Source: Lycium barbarum
Taxonomy: Eukaryota; Streptophyta; Magnoliopsida; Solanales; Solanaceae
NCBI RefSeq assembly: GCF_019175385.1
Contig: NC_083340.1
Location: forward strand, 21,030,336 to 21,094,335
Reading direction: 5' to 3'
DNA: 64,000 nucleotides
The notes beneath the pieces are model-generated. The model searched no databases and was not told the origin of the DNA. It saw only the letters and a list, made by a program, of their open reading frames with translations. Shown here piece by piece: positions 1 through 10,942 of this stretch. Numbering within the stretch: position 1 is the first letter of the stretch; each line of letters begins with the position of its first letter. The translations under genes and the position numbers were made by a program.

Positions 1-3000
1 ACAAGGCAAGGGGAATTGATGCAAAGAGATACAAGTAGGTTGTGAACTATATGGAAGCATACACAGAGATGAAGAGGATGCTTATGATGAGAGGCAGGAT
101 AGCAAGGAAGGAAGATATGTCAACATCAACACATAGGGGATTAATCAGAACAGTGTAGGTACAATGCAAATGGTGACATGCACAGAGGTCATCAGCCAGT
201 CATGATGAAGCTAACATGGTGTTCCAAGAGGATAGACTAGTCAATGATGATGATAAGGCTAGTATGACCTACAAATGCATGGCAGAGATGCAATATATGA
301 TCATGGATCCTAAAGTCCAACTAAGGGCTGATCTGGAGATTAACAATAGCAGTGCAGGTTCTTGCCAGGAAACAGCTACAAACTAGAAACTTAGACAAAC
401 TATATTGAAACCAAAGTTGCACCTTTAAAACTGTCACAGTTTGAAGTCTCAGCAGTAGCTTCAAAACCATTTTAAAGTTATACCATATGCTACTATCTAG
501 ACTGGATATAGATTACAACAGCAACCAAACTAAGAATGGCAAAAAGAAGGAAACAAGTTGATGTTTAACTTGAACTAATACCCACTCAGCTAAGCAGATC
601 AGAATGAACTTATGTTAAGGCTAAACGTTTATCCAAAATCCCATAGAACAAGCAGGGACCTTAGTGGATGACCTCATGCCCAGGAGATTCAAATAATACA
701 AAACCAAAAGCTGGCATTTCTAGTGTAGACAGATGAGATTCAGAATATAGATTTTATGACTTAATCTAACATGTTGAAACTCATTCTTTTTCTTTTATTA
801 CCAGCTGACCTCAACAACATATCCTAGTCAAATAAGGAAGGCCATTGTCATATTTTGAGTGAGGTTACCATGACACAACTGCCAAACAAGGTTCAGATCC
901 AACCAACAACTACATAGGCACAAAAGGCAAATATGATTATGCCGAGCTAATATGAAGGAGACACTAAACTGAAACAACATTCACATTTTTTATTGAACTG
1001 CTAAAACATCTAAATAAACATATGCAATTGTATCAACAGGACTTCTGCTAAACTAGTACGGGGAATAATCCTAAACCTAACCAACATATGATATCACATA
1101 AAGATATAGTCAAGCAAAACCACAGGTTAACTGATGCCCAACCAGTCAAAGCTGGACATGTATGGCACAACTAAGCAGTTGAACTATTCTGTGACCAATC
1201 ATCATTGAGCAAACAAAAACATGCTTAAGCTGCTATAAGCTAAATAACCTATGGCTAACCAAAACAAGACATAAAATGAGCCACTGCAGAACAACTAAAA
1301 AGGCAGGCACATACACATAATTAGCAGACTACAAACTAAAATATAGAACTAATCAAATTAGCAGACTACAAACTAAATCTATACCATTTACCAGATTGAA
1401 TTCTCAGCATGCAAACAAACGACATTCAGACTAAGACGAACATCTTAAACTAAGTAACAACAGCAAACCGACAAGATTTCGAGCTAAGCCAAAACATAAT
1501 AATGACTCATTTAATCACAATAACTAAGATAACATCAAACTCAACCGTATCAGCACACAAACATATTAAACTGAAATACAAGGAAATAAATGGGATTTAC
1601 TGACCTTTTGCAGATGCAGCGAAATGGGATTTTGAATCTCTGATCTACGCTCGAATTCTCAAGATACCAGGATCCCTTTTAAGTGCGATTTTCGTCTATA
1701 ATGAAGTCGAACCTTCGTTTCTAAGGTTTCGACTCACTTAAACGGAACGAAAACGGAAACGGAGAAATTAAGATAAAAAAAAGATGGACTCGATAGAAAT
1801 TCTATGGCTGAAAACTTCTTAGTTTTGGAGGTTCGATGTTTGAAACTTCTTCTATCCCCTTTTTTTTTTCCCCCCTCTTGTTCGTGTTCTTCCTTGTTTT
1901 TATAGGTTTTTTTTTTCCTGTGTTTTCGTTCTCAAGAAAGAGGGAAGGAGGAGTGGAGGGGGACAAGTTTAAGTGGGGAACAGGGTGAGTGGGGAGCGGA
2001 GAAGGAGGAGGGAAAAGAGGAAGTGGGAGGAGCGGCGGCAAGGGTTTTGTGGGAGGAGAAAAGAGACAGAGGAAAAGGAAGAAGAAGAGGCGGAGGCGGA
2101 AAAAAAAAATGGGAAACCCTAAGGGTTTCCCTTATTTTGATGAACATATGTCGGACCCGGTCCATTTGTGGACCGGGTCAATTTTAGACTGGGTTCTAAA
2201 AGGATGGACTAGTGAATTAAAACATGTACTGGTTTTAAAAATTGAGATAAAAACATGGTCTAGTCCAAAAAATATTAGGAGTTAATCGGACTTTGGTTTG
2301 GGGTCCGGTAAGTCAAAAATACGGACTGAATGCCAGAAATAGTTTGGCTTCTAAATTTGAATAAAAGTCTTATTTTGATTAACGATGTACCAAGGGTGCC
2401 AGAATATCACCTGGTACGAAAAAATGTGTAATTGTAAAAGACCCGGATAATAAAGTTATATGATGTTGCAATGACCGTGCAATAATGTTTTAAACAATAA
2501 ATAAATTTATCATTTTAAATGTGCGAAATAAATGCGATGTGTACGCGAAAGTTGATAAAATGCCGGGAAATGCAAGTTTCAATAACACTAAATAATAGCA
2601 GTAAATAAATAGCGGTAGTAATACTGCTAATAATGATAACAATAATGATAATGGTGAAAATAATAATAGATATAATAATAATAGTAGATAACAAATATTG
2701 ATAATTAATAACAAAATAACAATAGGAATAATGACAATAATTAATAATAAAAATACTAACAATAATAATAATAATAATAATAATGACGATAATGATAATA
2801 AATAACAATTGTTGATAAAATCAATGATAATAATTAATAATAAAATAACGATGGTAATGATGAATAATAATTAATAACAAAAAAATAACGCTGATAATAG
2901 TGATTAGTAATTAACAATAATAATAATAATGATAATGGAAATAACAAGAATAATAATAATTAATGACAAATTAGTAATAATAATAATAATAGTTATTATT

Positions 3001-3206
3001 AATAATAATAATAATAATGATAATAATAATAGTTGTAACAGAATAATGAAACGCCGTTATTGATAGGGACTAATAACTATAGTAAACATAATATATATAT
3101 TATTATTATTATTTTTTTTATTTTTTTTTTTTATTTTTTTTTTTTAAATATTAGAAACGCAAATATGTATTTCGGAGGAGAGGCGGGACAAAATTGGGTG
3201 TCAACA
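1..3206 (-). repeat. 3' LTR of the Tat/Ogre-like element (partial)
   Basis: Matches 15063-18268. It ends, on the + strand, in TGTCAACA, which read on the minus strand is the LTR start TGTTGACACCC. About 2.9 kb of this LTR lies left of the window. The only clear substitution I see against the other copy is G at 2814 versus T at 17876, plus small differences in the A/T homopolymer stretch near 3104-3146. Short ORFs inside it are repeat noise. Confidence 0.93.
2587..3055. repeat. AAT/ATT-rich microsatellite tract in LTR
   Basis: Dense imperfect (AAT)n and (ATA)n runs, mirrored at 17649-18117 in the other LTR. The low-complexity ORFs rich in I and L on the minus strand are artefacts of this tract. 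Confidence 0.85.
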
Positions 3207-3224
3207 ACTTGTCCCTCTTTGCCT
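3207..3224 (-). other. Polypurine tract of the Tat/Ogre-like element
   Basis: Read on the minus strand, the purine-rich stretch AGGCAAAGAGGGACAAGT abuts the TGTTGACACCC start of the 3' LTR. This is the expected place for priming of plus-strand synthesis. Confidence 0.7.
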
Positions 3225-3714
3225 GATAATGATGAAAGAATTTTCGGGCAAAGACGTTGACTTAGTAGCCTATTTTGTCCCGGCTAGAGGATTATGAAGG
3301 ACTAAGGGTAAAGAAAATTACGGCCGAACTCTGGTCTCTGAATCGCCTACATATCTCGGGTTGCACGAGAATCAGGCCGTGTGTAGTTCTGGGAAGACTA
3401 TGACACCTATGACTGGCGACTCACGATTTGATGCGATCTTCGCAAAAACATATTGTCCCAGTGTCGAATTATGATGACACTGGGTATTGTGATAGAACCC
3501 TGAAAATTGATTGTGCTGGAATGTGAACGGGAAATTTGAATTTGAAGCCGAGTGTTCGAGGTAGATCTTTGACCCTTGTCGAGAAGTTTGCTTGTCCTTC
3601 CCGACGTATTGCCCCAGTTCGCTGCCGAAGAAATAGTTCCACGTTGCGCTAAAAGCTCCTGCGAAACTAAAAACTAGATAAAAATAGTCAGTAAGAATAA
3701 ATATTGAGATACAG

Positions 3715-4400
3715 CGATGCAAGCGCGGTGCAATACTGCTGCGAGCATATGCAGGGCATCAACAAAATAATAATAAAACAAGGCAGGTACGGTGCAATGT
3801 CTTTATGCGGAGATTTAGAAAGGCGGTGCATGGCTCACGTGATATACGAAAGAGATGCAAGGGCGGTGCTCGGCTTTATGCAGAAAATTAAAAGGGCGGT
3901 GCATGGCCCAAGCAATATATGAAAGCGATGCAAAGGGCGGTGTATGGCTTTATGCATAAAATTTAAAGGTGGTGCTCAGTCTTATGCGGAAGTTTGAAAG
4001 GGCGGTTTATGGCCTAGGCAATATATGAAAGCGATGCAAAGGGCGGTGCACAACCCATGCATCATATGAAATGCGGTGCACAGCTTTATGCAGAAATTTA
4101 AAAGGGCGGTGCATGGCTTTATGCAGAAAATTAAAAGGGCGGTGCATGGCACAGGCAATATATGGAAACGATGCAAAGGGCGGTGCACAGCCTTATGCAG
4201 AGACTTAAAAGGGCGGTGCATGGCCCAGGCAATATATGGAAGCGATGCAGAGGGCGGTGCACAACCCATGCATCATATGAAAGGCGGTGCATAGCCTTAT
4301 GCAGAGATTTAAAAGGGCGGTGCATGGCCCGGGCAATATATGAAAGCGATGCAAAGGGTGGTGCACAACCCATGCATCATATAAAAGGCGGTGCACAGCC
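3715..4400. repeat. GGCGGTGC-rich tandem array, copy 1
   Basis: Units such as gggcggtgcatggccc, gcaatatatgaaagcgatgc and cccatgcatcatat recur with irregular spacing. Two neighbouring starts at 4211 and 4315 give a 104-bp period; an earlier unit is shortened to 74 bp. It is much richer in G+C than the surrounding DNA. Confidence 0.85.
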
Positions 4401-4728
4401 TTAAATGTCCTATTAAAGGCGGACGAGCCTAAAATGTCCAATTAAAGGCGGACGAGCCTAAAATGTCCAATTAAAGGCGGACTAGCCTAAAATGTCCAAT
4501 TAAAGGCGGACGATCCTAAAATGTCCAATTAAAGGCGGACGAGCCTAAAATGTCCAATTAAAGGCGGACGAGCCTAAAATGTCCAATTAAAGGCGGACGA
4601 GCCTAAAATGTCCAATTAAAGGCGGACGAGCCTAAAATGTCCAATTAAAGGCGGACGAGCCTAAAATGTCCAATTAAAGGCGGACGAGCCTAAAATGTCC
4701 AATTAAAGGCGGACGAGCCTAAAATGTC
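4401..4728. repeat. 29-bp minisatellite, about 11 copies
   Basis: The unit has the form taaaggcggacgagcctaaa followed by atgtccaat, 29 bp in all. Copies are nearly identical, with rare changes (actagcc, cgatcc). It follows array copy 1 directly and is followed by a tail beginning gtgcttttgcgaacaatg that recurs at about 5765. Confidence 0.93.
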
Positions 4729-5289
4729 GGTGCTTTTGCGAACAATGATGTTGTGTCTTTGCAGGGCATTTGAAGGTGATAATGTAATGCAGGTGCGATG
4801 CGATGCGGCTGCGCATACACAGGGGCATTTGAAAATAATAAAGCCATGTAAGTGCGGTGCAACGCGGGCAATGATGCAGTGCTTTCATAGGGTATTTAGT
4901 GCATATGCAGCGCTTTGGTTCGCGTTGACTCTGAAGATTTGGTTCTCGACGCTTTATGCTTCCAACTTTGTCTGGACTTGTAAACTCCGCCTATTTCTGA
5001 GTCTTGGCTAACTGGGACTGTGACGCACTGTGAAGAGCGTCCTTTTCCAAAGTTTCCTTTTGCCTGATGACTCTGTTGGCCATATACTCCTTCATTTTTC
5101 TCGATATCGCTTGCGATGATGCCCTAAAAAATTTGTCCCAGTTTTGGCGCAGGAGGATGTTGGGCTGCGATGACGCCTTTAAAATTTGTCCCAGTTTCTG
5201 GCACGGAAGGATATTGAGCTTTTCGCAGACAACGAATCCCACTGAGGGAATCGGGTCGAGCGTAGTTCAGGTTACAAAGCAGAATGAAA

Positions 5290-5764
5290 TTGAGATGGAA
5301 AGTGGCGCTCGACTTTATGCAAAAGCATCAAGAGGGCGGTGCTAAGACCATGCGGCAGATAGAAGGCGGCGCTTAGCCTTTGCAGAAATTTCAAAGGGGC
5401 GGCGCACATCCCATGCAACATATAAAAGGCGGTGCTCAGCCTTAAACGTCCTATTAAAGGCGGACTAGCCTAAAATGTCCAATTAAAGGCGGACGAGCCT
5501 AAATGTCCTATTAAAGGCGGACTAGCCTATAATGTCCAATTAAAGGCGGACGAGCCTATAATGTCCAATTAAAGGCGGACAAGCCTAAATATCCAATTAA
5601 AGGTGGACGGACCTATAATGTCCTATTAAAGGCGGACAAGCCTAAATATCCAATTAAAGGTGGACGGACCTATAATGTCCTATTAAAGGCGGACAAGCCT
5701 AAATATCCAATTAAAGGTGGACGGACCTATAATGTCCTATTAAAGGCGGACGGGCCTAAAATGC
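5290..5764. repeat. Second macro-copy: GGCGGTGC repeats plus 28/29-bp array with 57-bp dimers
   Basis: Repeats the order seen at 3715-4728: GGCGGTGC units (about 5320-5440), then the 29-bp family (5441-5764). In the second half, three copies of a 57-bp higher-order unit appear, each joining an aaatatccaattaaaggtgg variant to a tataatgtcctattaaaggc variant. The shared tail follows from 5765 to about 5885. Confidence 0.88.
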
Positions 5765-6685
5765 GGTGCTTTTGCGAACAATGGTGTTGTGCCTTTGCAG
5801 GGCATTTGAAAGTGATAATGTAATGCAGGTGCGGTGCGATGCGGGGCATTTGCAAATAATAAAGCAATGCTAGTGCAGTGCAAATGCTTTATGCAGGCAT
5901 TTCAAGGGGGCTGTGCTCAGCCTTATGCGAAAAATTCAAAGGGCGGTGCACAGCCCATACAACGCATAAAGGCGGAATGAGCCCGAAATGACCTGCTTGA
6001 TTTATGGTTACCAAAATTAGTGCGGAGCGAAGAGCCTTTGCGATGCTTGATTCATATACGGTGAGACGTGTCTCGACGCAGTGCGTAATTTGCGGCAACA
6101 AATATTCATGATGCAATGCCGAAGATTTGGGGACTTTCTACCCTGCCAAAATTTGCAACTAAAAGGTTCCTGCACTCAAAGAAATTTGTAAGTTTCAAAA
6201 TTAATTAGTATCAAGTTGACTTTGCCCTTTGTTGTATCTGAATCTTGCAATTGCCGATTTGATACTGTGCGATGTCCTTCAAGAATAGCTAAAATATGTC
6301 CCTGCATTACTCAAAGAAAATTTTGTTAGTGTAAAATAACATGGTTGCCTTGCATTGAACACCAAAGCTTTGGCGTTGAATCTGCATTTCTTGAGGTGAT
6401 GGCATTGCAACAATCTGGTGACGCTGATATATTGTTCGAGATTTCGATTCATGTTTTTTGTCGAATAATGATAGGCCATTTGCAAAGCTGCCCCAGTGTT
6501 GCTTTATGGGGAGGATGGAATTTTCACTATATTAAGACCGTGTCCGAGAATGGACTGCCTACTTATCCCGAAGGAATCAGGTCGAAAGTAGTTCATAACA
6601 AGCTTTAGCAAAAATTACAAAAGGAAAGTTGATCATGAGGCAAGTGGGTGGAGAACGCTAGTGACGGTAGATCCTTTCAATCGTC

Positions 6686-8233
6686 TTACTTAGTTCCACG
6701 CTTCCTTTTCAAATGTCTCGGTGCCAATTTTGACAGATCACCGGTAACAATAATTGCATTTGCAACTGAAGGGCCATCATTGTCGCACAATTTATTTTGT
6801 TGCACACTTATCTTATCCTTTTCGATCATGTTCTGGATCTTATGCTTAAGGGCCGGGCAATTTTCTGTGTCATGACCTGGAATATTAGAGTGGTAAGCAC
6901 AACTCTTGGACCAATCAAAATCTGGCGGTAGGCTTTTAGGGATCCATCCTTTCTTTGGCTTCAGGAGTCCCTTGGCTTTCATTTTCTCAAATATGCTGGT
7001 TAACGACTCTTCAAGAGGAGTAAAAGTGCGGAGTTTTGCGTGCTCTGACCGTCGTAAGCTAGACTGTGCTGGATCGGGTTGATATTGAATGCCTCGTTGA
7101 TGAAGGTATATATGATCACGCGAACATTGATAGTTCTGCCGTGATTGCGGCTGATGTGTAGACCTGATAGCTGAGTCGGTTTCTCTGTTTTTGCCTTGCA
7201 AATTGTTGAATGTCTCGACTTGAAAAGTTGCTTGTACTGATGAACTGTCAACAATTCTTCCTGCTCGAATGCCCGCTTCTACTTGCTTTCCAATTTGAAT
7301 TAGATCAGCAAAGTCGCGCAACCGCGCACATAACAACTTTTCATAATATATGCCCTTTTGTATTTGGATGAAAGTTGAAATCAACTCATTCTCAGGCAAC
7401 GGAGGACGTATTTTTGAAGCTTCCAATCTCCATCGGATGGCATATTCCTGAAAAGACTCATGTGGCATTCTTTCTATCTCAAGCATATCATACAGATTTG
7501 GACTAACCCCGATGTTAAATTTGAAATGTTCTACAAAGTCGCGGGCCATGTCCTCCCATGTGTACCATTTGCGAAAGTCTTGTTCTGTGTACCAATCTAA
7601 CGCCAACCCTGATAGGCTCAGAATGAACAATTTCATTCTTATGGCTTCATCTTGTCCAATTCCCATCAATCTGCTACAATAGTCCTTCAAGTGCGTAATA
7701 GGATTTCCTCTGCCATTAAAGGTGTTGAATTTTGGCACTTTGAATCCTGGCGGCAACTCAACATTTGGAAGTATGCACAAACTTTCATATCTTAAGCTTT
7801 GGACATTTCTTGCCCGCATCTCTTCTTCGACAATTCTCCTCAAATTGTGAAGCTCTCTATCCGAGTCATTCTGATTGATTGCGTTCGCTTCATTTCTCAA
7901 TCTCTTGTGTGGGTATACCGCTAGCTGATTTTGCTGGTTTTCTGTGAAGGGCGCTGCAAGTGCAGGCTTTTGGACATTAGGTATCAATGTGACTTGCAAA
8001 GCTTCTGGTTTAATAGAGTATCTTGGCGGTATATTTGTAGGAGCTGGGTGAGGAGAAATAGTGAAGGAAATGTTTTGGGTAGAGCTGGAAGCTGAACTTG
8101 TGTTAGGAAGAAGGCTGAGGGTATTTCCCAAATTGACCAACACGCTTCTTTGTACTACATTCTTCTCGCTATCTTCATTTTGCGCTTGCACCAACCCTAC
8201 ACCGGTGTTGAATGACTCAAATCTTTTTGCCAT
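6686..8233 (-). CDS. gag: Gag polyprotein (ORF2) of the Tat/Ogre-like element
   Basis: An intact 515-aa ORF. Residues about 165-325 resemble the retrotransposon gag capsid domain, with the typical helix containing LALDWY near 210-215 and the following W-x-x-M-x-x-F segment. A short charged, coiled-coil-like stretch lies at 125-145. Near the C terminus there is a knuckle of form CX2HX5HX4C (C445 to C459), ending in a basic tail. The protein should package element RNA in virus-like particles. No protease or RT follows. The stop codon TAA overlaps a splice-donor-like AA|GTAAGA. The start is the first Met of the open frame; upstream there is only repeat-rich DNA. Confidence 0.85.
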   Translation of the reverse strand: MAKRFESFNTGVGLVQAQNEDSEKNVVQRSVLVNLGNTLSLLPNTSSASSSTQNISFTISPHPAPTNIPPRYSIKPEALQVTLIPNVQKPALAAPFTENQQNQLAVYPHKRLRNEANAINQNDSDRELHNLRRIVEEEMRARNVQSLRYESLCILPNVELPPGFKVPKFNTFNGRGNPITHLKDYCSRLMGIGQDEAIRMKLFILSLSGLALDWYTEQDFRKWYTWEDMARDFVEHFKFNIGVSPNLYDMLEIERMPHESFQEYAIRWRLEASKIRPPLPENELISTFIQIQKGIYYEKLLCARLRDFADLIQIGKQVEAGIRAGRIVDSSSVQATFQVETFNNLQGKNRETDSAIRSTHQPQSRQNYQCSRDHIYLHQRGIQYQPDPAQSSLRRSEHAKLRTFTPLEESLTSIFEKMKAKGLLKPKKGWIPKSLPPDFDWSKSCAYHSNIPGHDTENCPALKHKIQNMIEKDKISVQQNKLCDNDGPSVANAIIVTGDLSKLAPRHLKRKRGTK

Positions 8234-9757
8234 TGTATCTCGTCCTTAATGCAGATTCGCAGCCAAAACAATGTTCAATGCCAGATAACCCGTAAAAGAA
8301 ATGACACAGGAAGCTCTAGAATTTGCAGTTTGACGGTGTCGTGACAGGCTGAATTGATGGCACGTAATCCTGATTTGATTCGTCTTTAATCTCGTCAACC
8401 TTCAAAAAACAGGTGTATAAAGTTATAGAATTATATTGATAAGAATAAATTAAAAGATAAGGCTGAAAGTAAAGTTGCATGGCTTTTGAGGCGAGGCCAC
8501 AATGGCCCTGATTGATAGACCTGATTGTTGATCTCGCGATTTTAAGTTCCTGCATTCAAAGAAAATTATTAGTTTGGGAGGGGGAAGTTGATTCGTGTTG
8601 ACTCGAAGCTTGACTTTGTTGGCGCCCCATTCATCCTGTTTGTTTGGATCTTGCGGCCTCCGTTTAAAGCCTCGGTAGCTGAACAGTAGTGAAACAAGTG
8701 AAAGAAAGTCTTCCATTTGAAAAATATATACGTAAGTGTATGTATGTAAGTAAAGATATATATGAAAATATATGTATACAGGTTGTAAGATATTCCTGCT
8801 AACTTCGATTGCGACACGTTCGAGAACTTTGAAAGGTCATTTGTGTGTACTATTCTTGTCTAATAGCCTTAATAGTGTCGATGTCCAACTTTTCTCTTGT
8901 CTAATCTTCCAAAATATGCCCCAGTTTTGATTCTGGAGGGTATACTAAACCTATGCTATGTTGTGACCGAACCTTGTATAGGTTGTCTACGTATCCACCA
9001 AGGAATCAGGTCTGAACGTAGTTCGTGACGCATAAGATATTTTGGATTTTTGTTATAAAGCAACCGAACCCTACGTGGGCTGCCTACGTATCCCACCATG
9101 GGAATCAGGTCAGCGTAGTTTGGAACGCATGTGAATGGCAAAAATTCTAACCTAGTATGACCGAGTCCCTATGTGGGCTGCCTACGTATCCACCGAGGAA
9201 TCAGGTCAAGCGTAGTTCGTAACGCATGTGAATGGCAAAAATTCTAACCTAGTATGACCGAGTCCCTATGTGGGCTGCCTACGTATCCACCGAGGAATCA
9301 GGTCAAGCGTAGTTCGCAACACAAGGAAAGGTTGCAAACTAGGTTGTCTAACCTAATGGCGTACTTTGATTTCTTCTTGAATTGCCAGCTTTTAGGCTTA
9401 TGTTGTCACCTATCGGCTATTTCAATTTCTCGAGTGGAATCTTGTCTTGTCCCCTAGTTTCTTTGTTACTCTCTCAGGATTTGTCTATTCGTTCATGTCA
9501 CAATCGTAGAGTTGGCAGATTTGATAAGTAAAGTAGAAAATAGATGATTAAGGAAAATCCGAAATGCATTCATAGTTTTGCAATTCAAGCTTCCACAAGG
9601 TGAAGCAAAACAAACAAAATTTTGGGTACGGTTCAAGCATCAATAAAACAAGTTCACTACATGTTCATGCCACCAAGGCTCCTGGCGAATCAGGGACGGA
9701 GTACAAGTCCAGTTCTTCAGAGTCCCTCCTGGTTCTGTACCCTGGATGGTTGGTGTC
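8234..9757 (-). other. Spacer between the two gag-type ORFs
   Basis: Holds the 97-bp tandem array (8964-9320), a TGCCCCAGT box (8917-8925) and, on the minus strand, a 3' splice-site-like sequence ending at 8550 (CTAAT, pyrimidine-rich stretch, TGCAG). No coding potential recognised. Confidence 0.6.
8964..9320. repeat. 97-bp tandem repeat, about four copies
   Basis: The phrase gtgaatggcaaaaattctaa starts at 9131 and again at 9228, a 97-bp period. Two more diverged units lie to the left. Each unit carries the box gcctacgtatcc, then ggaatcaggtc, then gtagtt. The last two units are almost identical. Confidence 0.88.
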
Positions 9758-10942
9758 TCAGTAGTTGTTGCAGCCATCTTCACTGGCACTTGTTTTCGGA
9801 TCATCCCCACAGGCGCAACGAACGTTGATGACACGCCTCTCTCCATCTTTTCCAATTGGCGTAACAGCCTCCTTCCGATTCTTAACTTTTCGATAATTAT
9901 CATGTTCACGTTGGCGTTTTCGTGAGTAGGAAAAGGGATGGCGATCCATATCGAGTTGAGCTCCAGTGAGCTGGATTGTTCCTTTCTTAATCAAGGCTTC
10001 GATTTTGCTTTTGAAGCCATAGCAATCCTCAGTGGCATGCCCCGGAACTCCAGAATGATATGCGCAATGCTTGGAACTATCAAACCATTTTGGGATAGGA
10101 TTGAGAATTTTCCCTTCAATAGGTTGTACCACGCCTGCCGCTTTCAGTCTTTCAAATAGCTGAGACAAAGGTTCAGCGAACTGAGTGTAATCACGGGTGT
10201 TTTTTATGACAGGGTTTGGACGGGCTCTATGTGTGGTATGTGGTCGATTTCGGTGGGTGGAAATTTGGGCAAATTGGTATGGACGTAAGTTTTGATATTG
10301 AGGTGCTCGGGGTTGGTAGTAATTTGGTCGAGTACTATAGACAGGGTAAGGGAATAGTGGAGCTTGGTAGGGTTCAACGTAATGGTAAGGGTAGAAAGGT
10401 TGTTGCGGATGGCCAAAGTACGTAAGGACTTGGTTTAGTGGGTTTAGAGGAGTAATTGTAGGTGGTGGGTTAGTGTTGGTGGGTAAAGCAATGTAAGGAG
10501 TGTTACCTAGTGATTGTTTTGGTGGATTTGCGGAGGTGATTGGAGGTAAGTTGTTGTTGGTAGGTGCATTGTTTTGTGGAGGAAAATGTTCTGGAACTAA
10601 AGGTTCAAGTGATGGAAAATGAGGCGGGTTTGGTGCGACACTCCTAGGTTCCGGAGGTGGACTTTGGAGTATAATGGATAAGTTGGTCATGTTTCTAACC
10701 CGATTTAGCTCTCCACGTAGATCCTCAATCTCTTGAGTCAGGCGGGCGATATGTTCATCCCGTTGAATAGTAGTTCCGTGTTCAAAAATCTCGGGAGGGT
10801 CATTAGAAACCATGATGCTTTCCGGGCTAGTTGAAATAGATGCGGCTGGACCAGACGTAATATTTGTTTTTCCTTGAACAACCCAGCTGCGTTGAGGTAA
10901 CGATGATGTCTTTGACCTTGTGATGTAAGGATGGTCGGCCAT
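9758..10942 (-). CDS. Gag-related ORF1 with knuckle but no capsid domain
   Basis: An intact 394-aa ORF upstream of gag on the minus strand. Residues 61-88 look like a coiled coil. Residues 95-245 are rich in P, N, Q and Y. A C-terminal module then closely parallels the one in ORF2: LSQLFERLKAAG followed by a CX2HX5HX4C knuckle (C293 to C307) and KSKIEALIKKGTIQL. The capsid part of gag is absent. This may be a deleted second gag, or the extra ORF1 typical of Ogre-type elements after acquiring a knuckle. Its frame is open, so it may still be made. Function unknown; RNA binding is an inference from the knuckle. Confidence 0.8.
   Translation of the reverse strand: MADHPYITRSKTSSLPQRSWVVQGKTNITSGPAASISTSPESIMVSNDPPEIFEHGTTIQRDEHIARLTQEIEDLRGELNRVRNMTNLSIILQSPPPEPRSVAPNPPHFPSLEPLVPEHFPPQNNAPTNNNLPPITSANPPKQSLGNTPYIALPTNTNPPPTITPLNPLNQVLTYFGHPQQPFYPYHYVEPYQAPLFPYPVYSTRPNYYQPRAPQYQNLRPYQFAQISTHRNRPHTTHRARPNPVIKNTRDYTQFAEPLSQLFERLKAAGVVQPIEGKILNPIPKWFDSSKHCAYHSGVPGHATEDCYGFKSKIEALIKKGTIQLTGAQLDMDRHPFSYSRKRQREHDNYRKVKNRKEAVTPIGKDGERRVINVRCACGDDPKTSASEDGCNNY

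Larger units (their letters stand above)
3225..6685 (-). other. Non-coding, repeat-built 3' interior where pol would lie
   Basis: This 3.5 kb lies downstream of gag on the minus strand, where protease, RT, RNase H and integrase would be expected. I find no open frame above about 120 codons and no pol motif. It is built from two macro-copies of GGCGGTGC-rich repeats plus 29-bp arrays, and from repeated short boxes: TG(C/T)CCCAGT at 3454, 3610, 5134, 5187 and 6489, and a TACGTAGGC-type box near 3341-3390, 5226-5269 and 6548-6596. Confidence 0.7.

Noticed and set aside
2490..2808. Minus-strand ORFs rich in I and L (also at 17552-17870) that look like membrane proteins
   Set aside because: They are translations of the AAT/ATT microsatellite tract in the LTR and occur identically in both LTR copies.
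3982..4441. Several overlapping short ORFs with repeated MHRPFKSLHKA- and CTALL-like phrases
   Set aside because: They are frames through the GGCGGTGC tandem array on both strands. Repeat-driven openness, no start context, no known domain.
4401..4728. CRISPR-like appearance of regularly spaced repeats
   Set aside because: Units are contiguous 29-bp tandem copies with no unique spacers, inside a plant retrotransposon.
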